A stretch of DNA of 51,583 nucleotides from a bacterium (GTDB lineage: Bacteria > Vulcanimicrobiota > Xenobia > Xenobiales > Xenobiaceae), in NCBI GenBank assembly GCA_030535355.1, contig JAUNIO010000014.1, positions 1 to 51,583 on the forward strand, in the 5' to 3' direction. The notes under the pieces are model-generated. The model searched no databases. It worked only from the letters and a program-made list of their open reading frames with translations, and had not been told where the DNA came from. This document shows positions 37,940-45,934 of the stretch, piece by piece. Within the stretch, counting starts at the first letter, position 1. Every line of letters begins with the position of its first letter. The position numbers and the translations under genes were made by a program.

Positions 37940-38164
37940 TAATGTCGTGTAGTTAGCGATCAGCTAACCTGCGAAACTATCTGACTCCCCCTAAAGGATG
38001 GGAGGGGGAGAAGTCGCGAATGCGACAGAGGGGGTGCCCAAGACTGTTGGGGAATCGAGGTTTAGCTTATGTTATAGGCTAGCTTGTACCCGGGCATAAG
38101 CGTGGCGATAGTTGTATATGAGTAATCATTTCCAATGTCATTGAGCCTTAACTAAATGACATTG
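37940..38164 (+). repeat. Composite hairpin repeat, full copy (copy 4)
   Basis: This is the most complete copy, about 225 bases. In order it has GTTAGC-GATCA-GCTAAC (37952-37968), CTCCCCCT/AGGGGGAG (37985-37992 with 38003-38010), GTCGC-GAAT-GCGAC (38013-38026), CCCAA/TTGGG (38037-38051), a less structured 80 bases, and CAATGTCATT/AATGACATTG (38133-38142 with 38155-38164). The outer ends AATGTCGTGTAGTTAG and TTAACTAAATGACATT are imperfect terminal inverted repeats. No encoded protein is seen. Confidence 0.85.
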
Positions 38165-38183
38165 AAGTCAGCTGGCACTATCT

Positions 38184-39662
38184 TTAGCGCATAATCATTA
38201 ACAGGTTGCAGGCGACAAAGCCGTTCCATAAGCCATGGGCTATAACGGGTGCCCAAAGGCTTCCGCTTTTGTGGTATATCAGGGCAAAGCAGCCTCCCAA
38301 TCCCGTCAACACAATGGTTCCCTGCGGATCGAAATGGGTGATGCCGAATAGAAATGAACTGAACACAGCTGCTCCCCAGGCAGGCCAGCAGCTGCGCAGT
38401 CCTTTGAACAGCAAACCGCGAAACAGCAGCTCTTCGAAAAAAGGGCCGCATACGGAGAGCATAAGAAACAGCAGCAGCCATTCAGAAGGATGGCTTTGGG
38501 CGGCAATCGCCAAAATAGGATTGTCCGAGTGCGGGCTGTGCCCGCTGAGTAATGCCGTAATTTGTGAGAGTACCCAGGCGGTTGCCATAGCGGCGCTGAA
38601 ACCTATCCATCCCCAGCGCCAGTCCCGTAGGCGCATAGGCCCCAGCTGCAAAAAGGTTAGCGCTTCAGGCTGGCTGTCATCAGGAGTTTCGCGTCTATCT
38701 ATTAGGCGCGGGATGAGGCAGAATATGGCGCTTATCAGAAGGGCATAAGTGCAGGCATAAGCGCAGAAAATTGCAGTGATAGGGTGGTTTTTAAAAACGA
38801 AGATTCTGGAGAACGCAACAGCTAGCAAGGCCATCAGCCACTGCAAAAGCACATAGGCCGAGCAGATTTTTATGGGGTCAAATTTTGCTGGGGAAACGGT
38901 TAGAGCGGCCTGGCGGTTGGGCCGAGACAGACGTTCGGGCCACATTTTCACGGCTATTAGGTATAGCAGCCAGGCTTGGCAGATTAGAAAATTGATTCCG
39001 GCGATAAAGAAAACGGCGCTTATCCAGCCGAGATCGAGCTTAACTCTGCGGAGATCCTCTGCGCCGAGGCCAGGGCTGGGCGGTTTTAATTTAGCATAGC
39101 GGCTCATTTCTTGCCTGGCAATGGTCTGCCAGTAATCATGCAGTTCTCGGTTAATGGCTTCCTGAAGCATTAAAGCTTCGGCCGTACTGGAATCCCGCGG
39201 TTTTTTTGATTCGCTTGCTGAGCTGCAAGTGCTGAGAGCGGCTTCGCATAAGACCTTAAAGTTATTATCCGGCTTTGTTATGGCTTTTAGCGCTTCCTGC
39301 GCTTTTTGGTATTCATGGCGGTGCATGTGCAGCAGCGCTTGATGATAGAGAATATACTGATTGCCGCAATTTTCTTCTGATGCGCTATGTAAAATAGAGA
39401 TTGGGGCATCTGCTAAGCTTTGGCTGTGCTCTGGTGGCAGCAGGCCGCTCTCCTGAAGCCGCAGCATTTTGCCCGCTGTTATAATCTGAATTTTAGTTTG
39501 CACTGGCAGTTCGGCGGAGGGCTGAGCGTTATGGCTAGCTTTGCCGTAAAAACCAGGTATGATGAACGCCAGCCAGGCAGCAGCGGTTAAACACCATAAA
39601 AAAGGCCGCCAGAACGAAGGCGTGAGGGAACGGAATATTGCTGTAATGCGTTCGTCTGTCAT
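38184..39662 (-). CDS. CPBP-family intramembrane metalloprotease
   Basis: The C-terminal membrane domain has the three ABI/CAAX motifs: PFFEELLFRG (EExxxR), FGITHF (FxxxH) and HGLWNGF (HxxxN). These form the metal site of Rce1/CPBP proteases. The N-terminal part is unusual: one membrane segment (residues 20-38) and then about 150 residues of extracytoplasmic helical sequence with a TPR-like stretch (YILYHQALLHMHRHEYQKAQ). Total length is 492 residues, about twice the core family. Its start codon abuts an AT palindrome (39663-39679). The substrate is unknown. Confidence 0.85.
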   Translation of the reverse strand: MTDERITAIFRSLTPSFWRPFLWCLTAAAWLAFIIPGFYGKASHNAQPSAELPVQTKIQIITAGKMLRLQESGLLPPEHSQSLADAPISILHSASEENCGNQYILYHQALLHMHRHEYQKAQEALKAITKPDNNFKVLCEAALSTCSSASESKKPRDSSTAEALMLQEAINRELHDYWQTIARQEMSRYAKLKPPSPGLGAEDLRRVKLDLGWISAVFFIAGINFLICQAWLLYLIAVKMWPERLSRPNRQAALTVSPAKFDPIKICSAYVLLQWLMALLAVAFSRIFVFKNHPITAIFCAYACTYALLISAIFCLIPRLIDRRETPDDSQPEALTFLQLGPMRLRDWRWGWIGFSAAMATAWVLSQITALLSGHSPHSDNPILAIAAQSHPSEWLLLFLMLSVCGPFFEELLFRGLLFKGLRSCWPAWGAAVFSSFLFGITHFDPQGTIVLTGLGGCFALIYHKSGSLWAPVIAHGLWNGFVACNLLMIMR

Positions 39663-39679
39663 ATATTATTAAATAATAT
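39663..39679. promoter_or_regulatory. AT palindrome at the CPBP start codon
   Basis: ATATTATT-A-AATAATAT is a perfect inverted repeat directly before the ATG (39662). It could be a weak mRNA hairpin or an operator. No Shine-Dalgarno sequence lies there. Confidence 0.35.
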
Positions 39680-39734
39680 TTAGCTGCTTTTTATTACCCT
39701 TTCTCTGCAGCTGGCAAATGATATCTTCCAGTTT

Positions 39735-39821
39735 ACCTGTGAACTGTCTGACTCCCCCTAAAGGATGGGAGGGGGAGAAGTCGCGGCTGCGACAGAAGGG
39801 ATGCCCAAAATGTTGGGAAAA
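39735..39821 (+). repeat. Composite hairpin repeat, central part (copy 5)
   Basis: CTCCCCCT/AGGGGGAG (39752-39777), GTCGC-GGCT-GCGAC (39780-39793) and CCCAA-AATG-TTGGG (39804-39817) are present. Both terminal parts are missing. Confidence 0.8.
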
Positions 39822-39857
39822 TATTAACACATTACGCCGTATTGCGGGGAGGCAATT

Positions 39858-41639
39858 TTGCAAGCGCTGAGCAAAAGCAACGATTCCGGTAAATATATCG
39901 CCGCACTGGGTGATAAGTCAGAATTTTTGGCTTTGAAGGTGGGCACGGCTCTGGGTGAGGCCAAAATTTGCAGAGATTTGCAGACTGTGCGGGAACTCAG
40001 CTGTGAAGGCGAGATAGTGTGTCTAATTTTTTCGCTCAGCGATCCTGACGCTGCAGCTTGCGAAGAACTGGCTTGCCAGCTGGCTTTTGACGTGCGTCTG
40101 TTAGTCTGTGCGCCTGATGAACAAGGCCAGGAAATGCCTGCGGATTTTTTTATGGTGTGCACGAATCTAAATTTTTCCAAGCCTGTGCATACCGTGGTCC
40201 GCGATACATCCTGGCATTTTTGGGCGCTGGATCAGGAAGGGCAGTCGATATACGAAAAATACCGCAAGGTTATGAACCGGGTCAGCGATGGCATCGTGCG
40301 CTTTAACGCAGGCCTGCAGATAACGTTTGCCAATAAGACGTTTTGCCGCTGGTGTGGTATCAATAAAGCTGCCGGAATGTCAGTAAAAGATATTTTTGAC
40401 GAACAGTCTCAGATGTCTTTGGAAATGTGCGTCAGGCATTTGCGTCATGGGATAATCCTGCCTTTTACCGTTATCCTAAAAAATGAGGTTATGGCTTTTA
40501 TAGACCCTATTCCCCGTTTCCGTAGCGATGGGGAATATGATGGTATGCTGGCGCTGCTGCGTTTATGGGATGCGGACAGCGAAGCGGCTAAAATGGAATA
40601 TGAAGCCAGCCGGACTACGCAGTATTTATTTTCTTTAACCTCCGCTCTCAATGCGACCTTTGATTTTGATGAGATTATCAGCGAAGTCGTTAAGGCTGTT
40701 CTAGGGCTGTGCGGCGATGTGAGCCTGGGGGTGCTTATCGATGGTGAAGCTCCCGTCTATCACCATGTCCCAGAAGCCGAGGCCTCGGATTTAGCCCGCG
40801 AAATGATTCCGCTCTGTTCGCGTATGCTGAAAGATAGAAATATCAGCGTACTTATGGATTTAGATGTGGAAAACGATCCTCTGATCCCTCTTATTAAGAA
40901 AAGCGGTTATGTGGGCGCAGTGTGCCTAGACCTCCATGCAACTGAGGAACATTTGGGGTACATGTGGATTCTTTTGCCAAAGAAGCTGGAGGGTATGCGC
41001 GAGATTAGCTCCATACTAATCAATACGGGGGCGCTGGCAGGCATAGCCTTGCGCAATGCTCTTAATGTGCGGGCTATGCTTAGAGAACAGCGAGAACGCA
41101 GGTGCTTTTACCGCGATGCCCTAGCGGCGGTTACCAACAATAAGCTGATACTCTGCGAATATGATGAATTTGATAGATATTGGCATGAATGCCAGGGAGA
41201 GGCAACGGATTTGCTTTTGGCGGAAACTTGTGATGTTCCGCAAGCCCGGCATTTAGCTGCGGATTTGCTGAGCAGCCGGGGATTGCCTGAAGAACTGTCT
41301 TTTAATATGGCAACCTGTGCTTCAGAGGCGGCTACCAATGTCATCAAGTATGGCTCTCCAGGCAAAATGAGCATTAAAATAGACGATAAACGCATTAGAA
41401 TGCGCTTCGATGACAAAGGCAAGGGTATAGCTGTCAACAAGCTCCCTAAGGCCATATTGGCTTCTGGCTATTCGGAATCGCCGACCCCTTCTTTGGGATT
41501 GGGCTTTTCGCTAATGCTTAAGCTGTGCACAACCCTGCGCATAGCGACTGGCCATAGGGGGACGTTTTTGCTGCTTGAGGCGGATATAGAGGCGCGGGAA
41601 GCTGATTTGATGGACAGTTTTGTTAATCTGCCGAATTAA
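39858..41639 (+). CDS. PAS-GAF-HATPase regulator (RsbW-like kinase)
   Basis: Residues 1-115 resemble a response-regulator receiver fold without clear phosphorylation residues. A PAS domain follows (about 135-230, DGIVRFNAGLQITFANKTFCRW), then a GAF domain (about 255-420). Last is a GHKL ATPase of the RsbW/anti-sigma type (about 450-580), with the N-box CASEAATNVIKYG and the G boxes DDKGKGIAV and SLGLGFSLM. There is no phospho-acceptor His box. It probably phosphorylates or sequesters a STAS-type partner, and none is in the window. The start is TTG 39858, fixed by GGGGAGG (39846-39852). Confidence 0.82.
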   Translation: MQALSKSNDSGKYIAALGDKSEFLALKVGTALGEAKICRDLQTVRELSCEGEIVCLIFSLSDPDAAACEELACQLAFDVRLLVCAPDEQGQEMPADFFMVCTNLNFSKPVHTVVRDTSWHFWALDQEGQSIYEKYRKVMNRVSDGIVRFNAGLQITFANKTFCRWCGINKAAGMSVKDIFDEQSQMSLEMCVRHLRHGIILPFTVILKNEVMAFIDPIPRFRSDGEYDGMLALLRLWDADSEAAKMEYEASRTTQYLFSLTSALNATFDFDEIISEVVKAVLGLCGDVSLGVLIDGEAPVYHHVPEAEASDLAREMIPLCSRMLKDRNISVLMDLDVENDPLIPLIKKSGYVGAVCLDLHATEEHLGYMWILLPKKLEGMREISSILINTGALAGIALRNALNVRAMLREQRERRCFYRDALAAVTNNKLILCEYDEFDRYWHECQGEATDLLLAETCDVPQARHLAADLLSSRGLPEELSFNMATCASEAATNVIKYGSPGKMSIKIDDKRIRMRFDDKGKGIAVNKLPKAILASGYSESPTPSLGLGFSLMLKLCTTLRIATGHRGTFLLLEADIEAREADLMDSFVNLPN

Positions 41640-41646
41640 ATTAGGC

Positions 41647-41685
41647 CTTAAGTTAAGACTTAAGTTGAGGCTTAAGTTAGGCTTA
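41647..41685 (+). repeat. Short tandem repeat CTTAAGTTRAGR
   Basis: Three 11-12 base units start at 41647, 41659 and 41671, with a partial fourth. The unit resembles the loop of the composite repeat's right hairpin (GAGCCTTAAGTTAGC at 46792). Confidence 0.6.
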
Positions 41686-41789
41686 TATGTCGGCGGCCTG
41701 CAGACTTGCGAACGGCCTGACTCCCCTTAAATATTATCTGGCTCTCCCTTTATCAATGTCACCTAAGTTTAGCTATATGACATTGATAA
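41686..41789 (+). repeat. Composite hairpin repeat, deleted form (copy 6)
   Basis: A left-arm remnant (TTGCGAACGGCCTGACTCCCC) is joined to a terminal hairpin. ATCAATGTCA (41754-41763) pairs perfectly with TGACATTGAT (41780-41789). The central hairpins are deleted. Confidence 0.7.
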
Positions 41790-41859
41790 AGTATGGAAGG
41801 AATTATTTTACTGCGAACAAAAACTTTTATTCTAACATTGACGCCGGATGGAGACCTGT

Positions 41860-44385
41860 ATGCCCGTTGTACCTCCCTTAAATACGGATTCCTACCCACA
41901 GTATGAAGAGTTAAGCCAATATTTGCACACCTTAGAAGAAGCGGTTCCCCATTTGGTTAGAGTGTATTCGATAGGGGCTTCACCGTTAGGGCGTCCGCTG
42001 CTGGTCGCAGAAGTTACCAATCAGGGAACAGGGGAAGCTGCTCAAAAAGCGTCGCTTTGGATAGACGGCAACAGCCGCGGGCGCGATACTGCCAGTTCGG
42101 TGGCCTGCCTAGCGATTTTGCATAAACTCGCTTCTGAGCAGGGACGCGATGAACTGGTAACCGATATTTTAGACCGCTTTGCTTTTTACATCATGCCGCG
42201 CGTCTGTCCAGATGAGGCTGAGGAGTACTTGCTCAATGGGGGAGGGGCTGCTGAAATTAGAGCAGGGGTAATGCCCCGCGATATCGACGAGGACGGACAG
42301 GTCTTGCAGATGCGTCAGCGTCACCCTTTAGGCGAGTGGAAAGTCTGCCCGGAAGATGAGCGCTTGCTAATACCTCGTCTTCCCGAAGACCGCGACGGAG
42401 TGTTTTATCACTTATACCGCGAAGGAATCTGTTCAGAAGATGTGCGTCTGTCGGCGGCTGCCAGGCGCACAGAGTGGCAGGCGCGAGACGATTTCCTGCG
42501 CAGCGTTAAAACTATTAGCGCAGCTTTGAGCTTGGGAGGCGGCAGTGAAGGCATTTTGGTGTCGGGGCTGGCTGAAAAGACTGCGGAAGACCGCGATCTG
42601 TGGAGACTTTTGGGACGGCGTTTTTCCTCTCTGGCGGAAGTCCCCTGCGTAGAGCGCGATGATGACTGCGATGAATGGGCTGACGCTCTATATAAAGAAC
42701 AGGGAATCCTGGCTCTATCTGTTCAGCTTTGGAATTTGCCGCGCTTATTAGGGCTGGATTCCGCCGCTCCCTTTAGCGCGGAATCTCAGATTAAGGCTTT
42801 GCAATGGCTGGATAAAGAATTGGGCGGTGCTGGGTTTGAGACTTGGCATTCTTTTAATCATCCTCAGCTGGGTAGCGTTGATATTGGGGGATGGGACCTC
42901 ATGCAGACCTGGTATAATCCTCCTGCTGGGGGATTTTTGCAGGGATACTGCAACATACATGTCGCCTTAGCTTTAGATTTTGCTGGTCTGTTGCCCTGTC
43001 TAAATTTTAGCGCCTTTAGCGACAGCACTGTAGGCTGGGCTGAAAGCGCTGATATAAATTCCGAAGACTTGATTCCTTTGCGGCGCATAAGTCTGGAACT
43101 TAGCAACACTGGCTATTTGCCGACGTGGATTACGGCTCGGGCCAAAGAGCTGGCGGATAATTCCGGGGTAAGACTTACCTTAGAATTGCTGGAAGGCGGA
43201 AGAATTCTTTCTCACGACAGCGTGCGCCATATCGGTTCGCTGGCAGGGCTTGTTTCCGCACACTTGGGCGAAGAAGGCAACAGTGTCCTGGGCGGGGCTC
43301 CTGCGGAGAAACGTTCTTTGCAGGTCAGCTGGATTGTCAGCGGTGAGGGCAGCTTCGAAGTCTCGGCGGGACAGCCTAGAGCTGGCAGTGCTGTTTATAA
43401 TTCTCCCAGCGCTAAAAAGGCGGTTAAAACAGCTCCGGCTTATCAGGCTCTGGCCGAAAAGAATTCTGTACCGGGAGAAAAAGTCAGCACTTCTCCCGTC
43501 AGCAGGCCAGTTGCTAAACCGGTGGAAGAAGAGGAGCTGGTGGAAACTCCAGCCTTTAATGCTCCTGCTGTTAAGCCGTTGTCTTTTCCCAAATCGAGCC
43601 GTCCTGCAGTGCATCATACGGCTACGCGAGGAGAATTGGCCGCGAACTCTGTGGCCGCCCAGGCCAGGAATGTCAGTTTGCTCAAAGGCATGACCAAGAT
43701 CGGCGGTGGACGTGATTCCAAGGAAGAACAGAACCTAGCTGGCAGTGGGAGCTCTTCTGTGTCTGAAACTTCATCGGGCGGAAAGAGCGTGCGTCCGGTT
43801 AGTCTGATTGCTAAATCAGTTTCGTCCGAAAGTGTAGAAGCCGCTCCAGAGCCTAAAATTCCTTCGGCTAACGAGCAGCGCGGAGCGATGAGCGGATACC
43901 GTCCTTCTACATTGCCGCCTCTGCGTCTGAGCCAGCGGGAAACAGCTGCCCAGCCGCCGGCTGCGGCTTCCGCTGAATATCGTTCTATGCTCGATAGAGA
44001 CAAAGCGGCCCCCCGTTCCCTTATCCGCAGCGATTCTCCTTTGCGCAAAGAACAGAGCAGTTCTTCGGGGCGAGTCTTTGGCCAAGGCGGTATAAAGAGT
44101 ATATCTTCAGCGGAGAATACATCAGCTTCTGGGCCTGCGAGGACCACTTTTGGGCGTCCGGTGGGACAGACCGATATGGAACGGCGTCAGCTGGAACGGG
44201 AGCGCTCGACCTCTGAGGTCACGACATTTGAGGGGCATGAAGTAAAGCCGCATTCTTTGTTGGGCGCTAAAAAGAAAGCTGAAGTGGAAGAGGAGAAGGA
44301 AAAGGCTCCAGAAGCGGCTTCCATTCCTATTCCCAGCGGCCCTGTAACCGCTCAGTTACTGCGCCGCCCTAAAGATGCCGAATAG
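41860..44385 (+). CDS. M14 carboxypeptidase-like pseudoenzyme with disordered tail
   Basis: Residues 10-310 follow the M14 zinc carboxypeptidase plan: WIDGNSRGRD, FYIMPRVCPDEAEEY, PRDIDEDGQVLQMRQRHPLGEW and LSVQLWNLP. The active site is replaced. HxxE, two of the three zinc ligands, reads RGRD, the catalytic Glu is Gln (codon 42724-42726), and no third zinc His is evident. Residues about 480-841 are Ser/Pro/Lys-rich and disordered. I start at ATG 41860, with GGAG six bases upstream. An ATG at 41848 lacks such a site. No signal peptide is visible. I infer a peptide-binding or scaffold role in the cytoplasm. Confidence 0.68.
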   Translation: MPVVPPLNTDSYPQYEELSQYLHTLEEAVPHLVRVYSIGASPLGRPLLVAEVTNQGTGEAAQKASLWIDGNSRGRDTASSVACLAILHKLASEQGRDELVTDILDRFAFYIMPRVCPDEAEEYLLNGGGAAEIRAGVMPRDIDEDGQVLQMRQRHPLGEWKVCPEDERLLIPRLPEDRDGVFYHLYREGICSEDVRLSAAARRTEWQARDDFLRSVKTISAALSLGGGSEGILVSGLAEKTAEDRDLWRLLGRRFSSLAEVPCVERDDDCDEWADALYKEQGILALSVQLWNLPRLLGLDSAAPFSAESQIKALQWLDKELGGAGFETWHSFNHPQLGSVDIGGWDLMQTWYNPPAGGFLQGYCNIHVALALDFAGLLPCLNFSAFSDSTVGWAESADINSEDLIPLRRISLELSNTGYLPTWITARAKELADNSGVRLTLELLEGGRILSHDSVRHIGSLAGLVSAHLGEEGNSVLGGAPAEKRSLQVSWIVSGEGSFEVSAGQPRAGSAVYNSPSAKKAVKTAPAYQALAEKNSVPGEKVSTSPVSRPVAKPVEEEELVETPAFNAPAVKPLSFPKSSRPAVHHTATRGELAANSVAAQARNVSLLKGMTKIGGGRDSKEEQNLAGSGSSSVSETSSGGKSVRPVSLIAKSVSSESVEAAPEPKIPSANEQRGAMSGYRPSTLPPLRLSQRETAAQPPAAASAEYRSMLDRDKAAPRSLIRSDSPLRKEQSSSSGRVFGQGGIKSISSAENTSASGPARTTFGRPVGQTDMERRQLERERSTSEVTTFEGHEVKPHSLLGAKKKAEVEEEKEKAPEAASIPIPSGPVTAQLLRRPKDAE

Positions 44386-44411
44386 GCTGTGCCTTCTGAA
44401 CCCAGCGAAAT

Positions 44412-44628
44412 GGCTCCTCCTAAAGGATGTAATATCATTTAGTTAGCGATCAGCTAACTTGCGAAACTATCTAACTCCCCCTAAAGGATGGGAGGGGGAG
44501 AAGTCGCGACTGCGACAGAGGGGGTGCCCAATACTGTTGGAAAATTGGCCGTTAACTTGATTATTAAATTAGCTGTAACGCAAACATTAGCGCGTCGCAA
44601 AACGCAGCAACAAGCATATTTGACGGTT
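44412..44628 (+). repeat. Composite hairpin repeat with module B end (copy 7)
   Basis: A fragment CTCCTCCTAAAGGATG is joined to a new left end (TAATATCATTTAG). The following hairpins are GTTAGC-GATCA-GCTAAC (44442-44458), CTCCCCCT/AGGGGGAG (44475-44500), GTCGC-GACT-GCGAC (44503-44516) and a shortened CCAA/TTGG. From 44563 it continues as module B instead of the usual right end. Confidence 0.85.
44563..44628 (+). repeat. Alternative 3' module B of the repeat (copy 2)
   Basis: It matches 30709-30774 at 60 of 66 bases. CGCAAAACGCAGCAACAAGC and the rest of the 3' half are identical in both. Confidence 0.85.
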
Positions 44629-44671
44629 GCGCGAAAAGTATTTGTAGGGTTTAATTCTCGTTAGGGTTAGG

Positions 44672-45679
44672 CTAGGCTATGCCTAGGAGATGCAGAAAAC
44701 CATAAATTACGGCAGACATACAGGCAGAAGCTGGTAATGTAAAAATCCAGGCTAAAGCGATGGATTTGCCCACCCCCCAGCGCACCGCTTTGATGCGTTT
44801 GGCAGCACCGGCCCCCATAATTGCCCCGGTCACTACGTGGGTGGTCGATACCGGCATCCCTAGGGAAGCTGTAGATATTAAAACCGTCGCTGATGTCAGC
44901 TCGGCGGCAAAACCATTGGCGGGCTGCAGCCGCACAACTTTTGAACCCATAGTCTTGATAATGCGCCAGCCTCCTGCCGAAGTGCCGGCAGCTATGGCCA
45001 AAGCGCAGCCAGTTTTCACCAGCCAATGAATATCATCTTCGGGCTGGCGCAGGCCTTCGGCGATTAGAGCCATAGTAATAATGCCCATTACCTTTTGGGC
45101 GTCGTTAGTTCCCTGGGCGAAAGCCAAACATCCTGAAGAGAATATCTGGCAAATTTTGAATTTGCGGTTCACCGCTGGAGTCGCTTTGCGTAGAAGCCAG
45201 TAGATGGCCAGCATAAGCGCAAAACCGATCGTTAAACCTAAAGCAGGACTTATAAGCCCAGGTATGACGACGCGGCTGATTACGCCGGACCAAATTACGC
45301 CGTCAAAGCCTATCTTGGCTAAAGCCACGCCCACCATGCCGCCGATCAGAGCATGGGATGAAGAGGAAGGCAGACCGTAATACCAGGTGATAATATTCCA
45401 GGCTATAGCTCCTAGTAGAGCAATTAGAATGAATATCTGGCCTTCCGGGCCGCTGGAATTGACGTGAACAAGGCCGCTGGTAATCGTTTTGGCCACCCCG
45501 GTGAACATGAAAGCCCCTAAAAAGTTTAAGATGACCGCCATGGTAACAGCTACATAGGTGGGAAGAGCCCGGGTGGAAACGGCGGTGGCAATGGCATTGG
45601 CGGCATCGTGAAATCCATTTACAAAGTCGAAGGCCAGGGCGATGATTATTACCGCGATAAGTAGCCAGGGTATTTCCAT
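44672..45679 (-). CDS. pit: Low-affinity inorganic phosphate transporter (PiT family)
   Basis: PiT transporters import phosphate, often as a metal-phosphate, with cation coupling. The duplicated signature is present as FDFVNGFHDAANAIATAVSTR in the N-half and FAQGTNDAQKVMGIITMAL in the C-half. About ten membrane segments are seen in 335 residues, a normal length. GGAG lies upstream of ATG 45679. The PhoU-like DUF47 gene that often precedes pit is absent. Instead there is a long leader containing a promoter, a small ORF and a terminator (45821-45962), and a tandem 9-base repeat next to a -10 box. Confidence 0.93.
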   Translation of the reverse strand: MEIPWLLIAVIIIALAFDFVNGFHDAANAIATAVSTRALPTYVAVTMAVILNFLGAFMFTGVAKTITSGLVHVNSSGPEGQIFILIALLGAIAWNIITWYYGLPSSSSHALIGGMVGVALAKIGFDGVIWSGVISRVVIPGLISPALGLTIGFALMLAIYWLLRKATPAVNRKFKICQIFSSGCLAFAQGTNDAQKVMGIITMALIAEGLRQPEDDIHWLVKTGCALAIAAGTSAGGWRIIKTMGSKVVRLQPANGFAAELTSATVLISTASLGMPVSTTHVVTGAIMGAGAAKRIKAVRWGVGKSIALAWIFTLPASACMSAVIYGFLHLLGIA

Positions 45680-45711
45680 TAGAAGTTTCTCCGTAAGCTG
45701 CGCTGGTCAGC

Positions 45712-45743
45712 ATTATAACAACTTAAGATTCGCTAGATTCGCT
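45712..45743 (-). promoter_or_regulatory. pit-proximal promoter with tandem 9-base sites
   Basis: TATAAT on the minus strand (45712-45717) has no -35 consensus. Exactly there, AGCGAATCT is repeated twice without spacing (45726-45734 and 45735-45743). Direct repeats over the -35 region are typical of activator-dependent promoters such as PhoB-regulated ones. The 9-base period differs from the 11-base Pho box. Confidence 0.5.
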
Positions 45744-45820
45744 GCTGGCCTTAAAATATCATTTTTCAGTCTCTTAGATATAAACATATAGACATTTCTG
45801 GTGACAAGACTAAATACAAA

Positions 45821-45849
45821 TAGCCCCTCGAATGTGAGTCGAGGGGCTA
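45821..45849 (-). terminator. Strong hairpin terminator between pit and its upstream promoter
   Basis: TAGCCCCTCGA (45821-45831) pairs perfectly with TCGAGGGGCTA (45839-45849) around a 7-base loop. On the minus strand TTTGTATTT follows. It lies in the leader of pit, not after another gene. Confidence 0.75.
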
Positions 45850-45924
45850 AACATGGGGTTTTAGGAGGAACCAGTCCAACCGTTTTTGCAAAACAGTTAA
45901 CTGAGTGGTCAACGATAAAATCAT
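45847..45924 (-). CDS. Possible 25-codon leader peptide
   Basis: The ORF starts ATG four or so bases after the predicted transcript start and ends with a TAG that is the first triplet of the terminator stem. The peptide begins MILSLTTQLTV and ends LLKPHV. It has no Shine-Dalgarno sequence and would be nearly leaderless. Chance ORFs of this length are common, so the call rests on its position only. Confidence 0.3.
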   Translation of the reverse strand: MILSLTTQLTVLQKRLDWFLLKPHV

Positions 45925-45934
45925 TGATGAATTA

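Larger units (their letters stand above)
45810..45928 (-). ncRNA. Candidate small RNA or attenuated pit leader
   Basis: A consensus promoter predicts a start near 45928 and the terminator an end near 45810, so a transcript of about 120 bases. Inside, AACTGTTTT pairs with AAAACGGTT (one wobble). An overlapping alternative pairs GTTGAC with GTTAAC. A 25-codon ORF (45847-45924) is also present, so the RNA may encode a leader peptide. I cannot assign it to a known RNA family. Confidence 0.5.

Noticed and set aside
37940-38164. CRISPR array or insertion sequence at the repeats
   Set aside because: There are no regular spacers and no cas genes. No transposase ORF exists inside any copy. I could not find clear target-site duplications.
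45821-45849. Terminator of the MerR or pit gene
   Set aside because: The hairpin lies upstream of both genes, which are divergent, so it does not follow either. It was assigned to the small unit in the pit leader.
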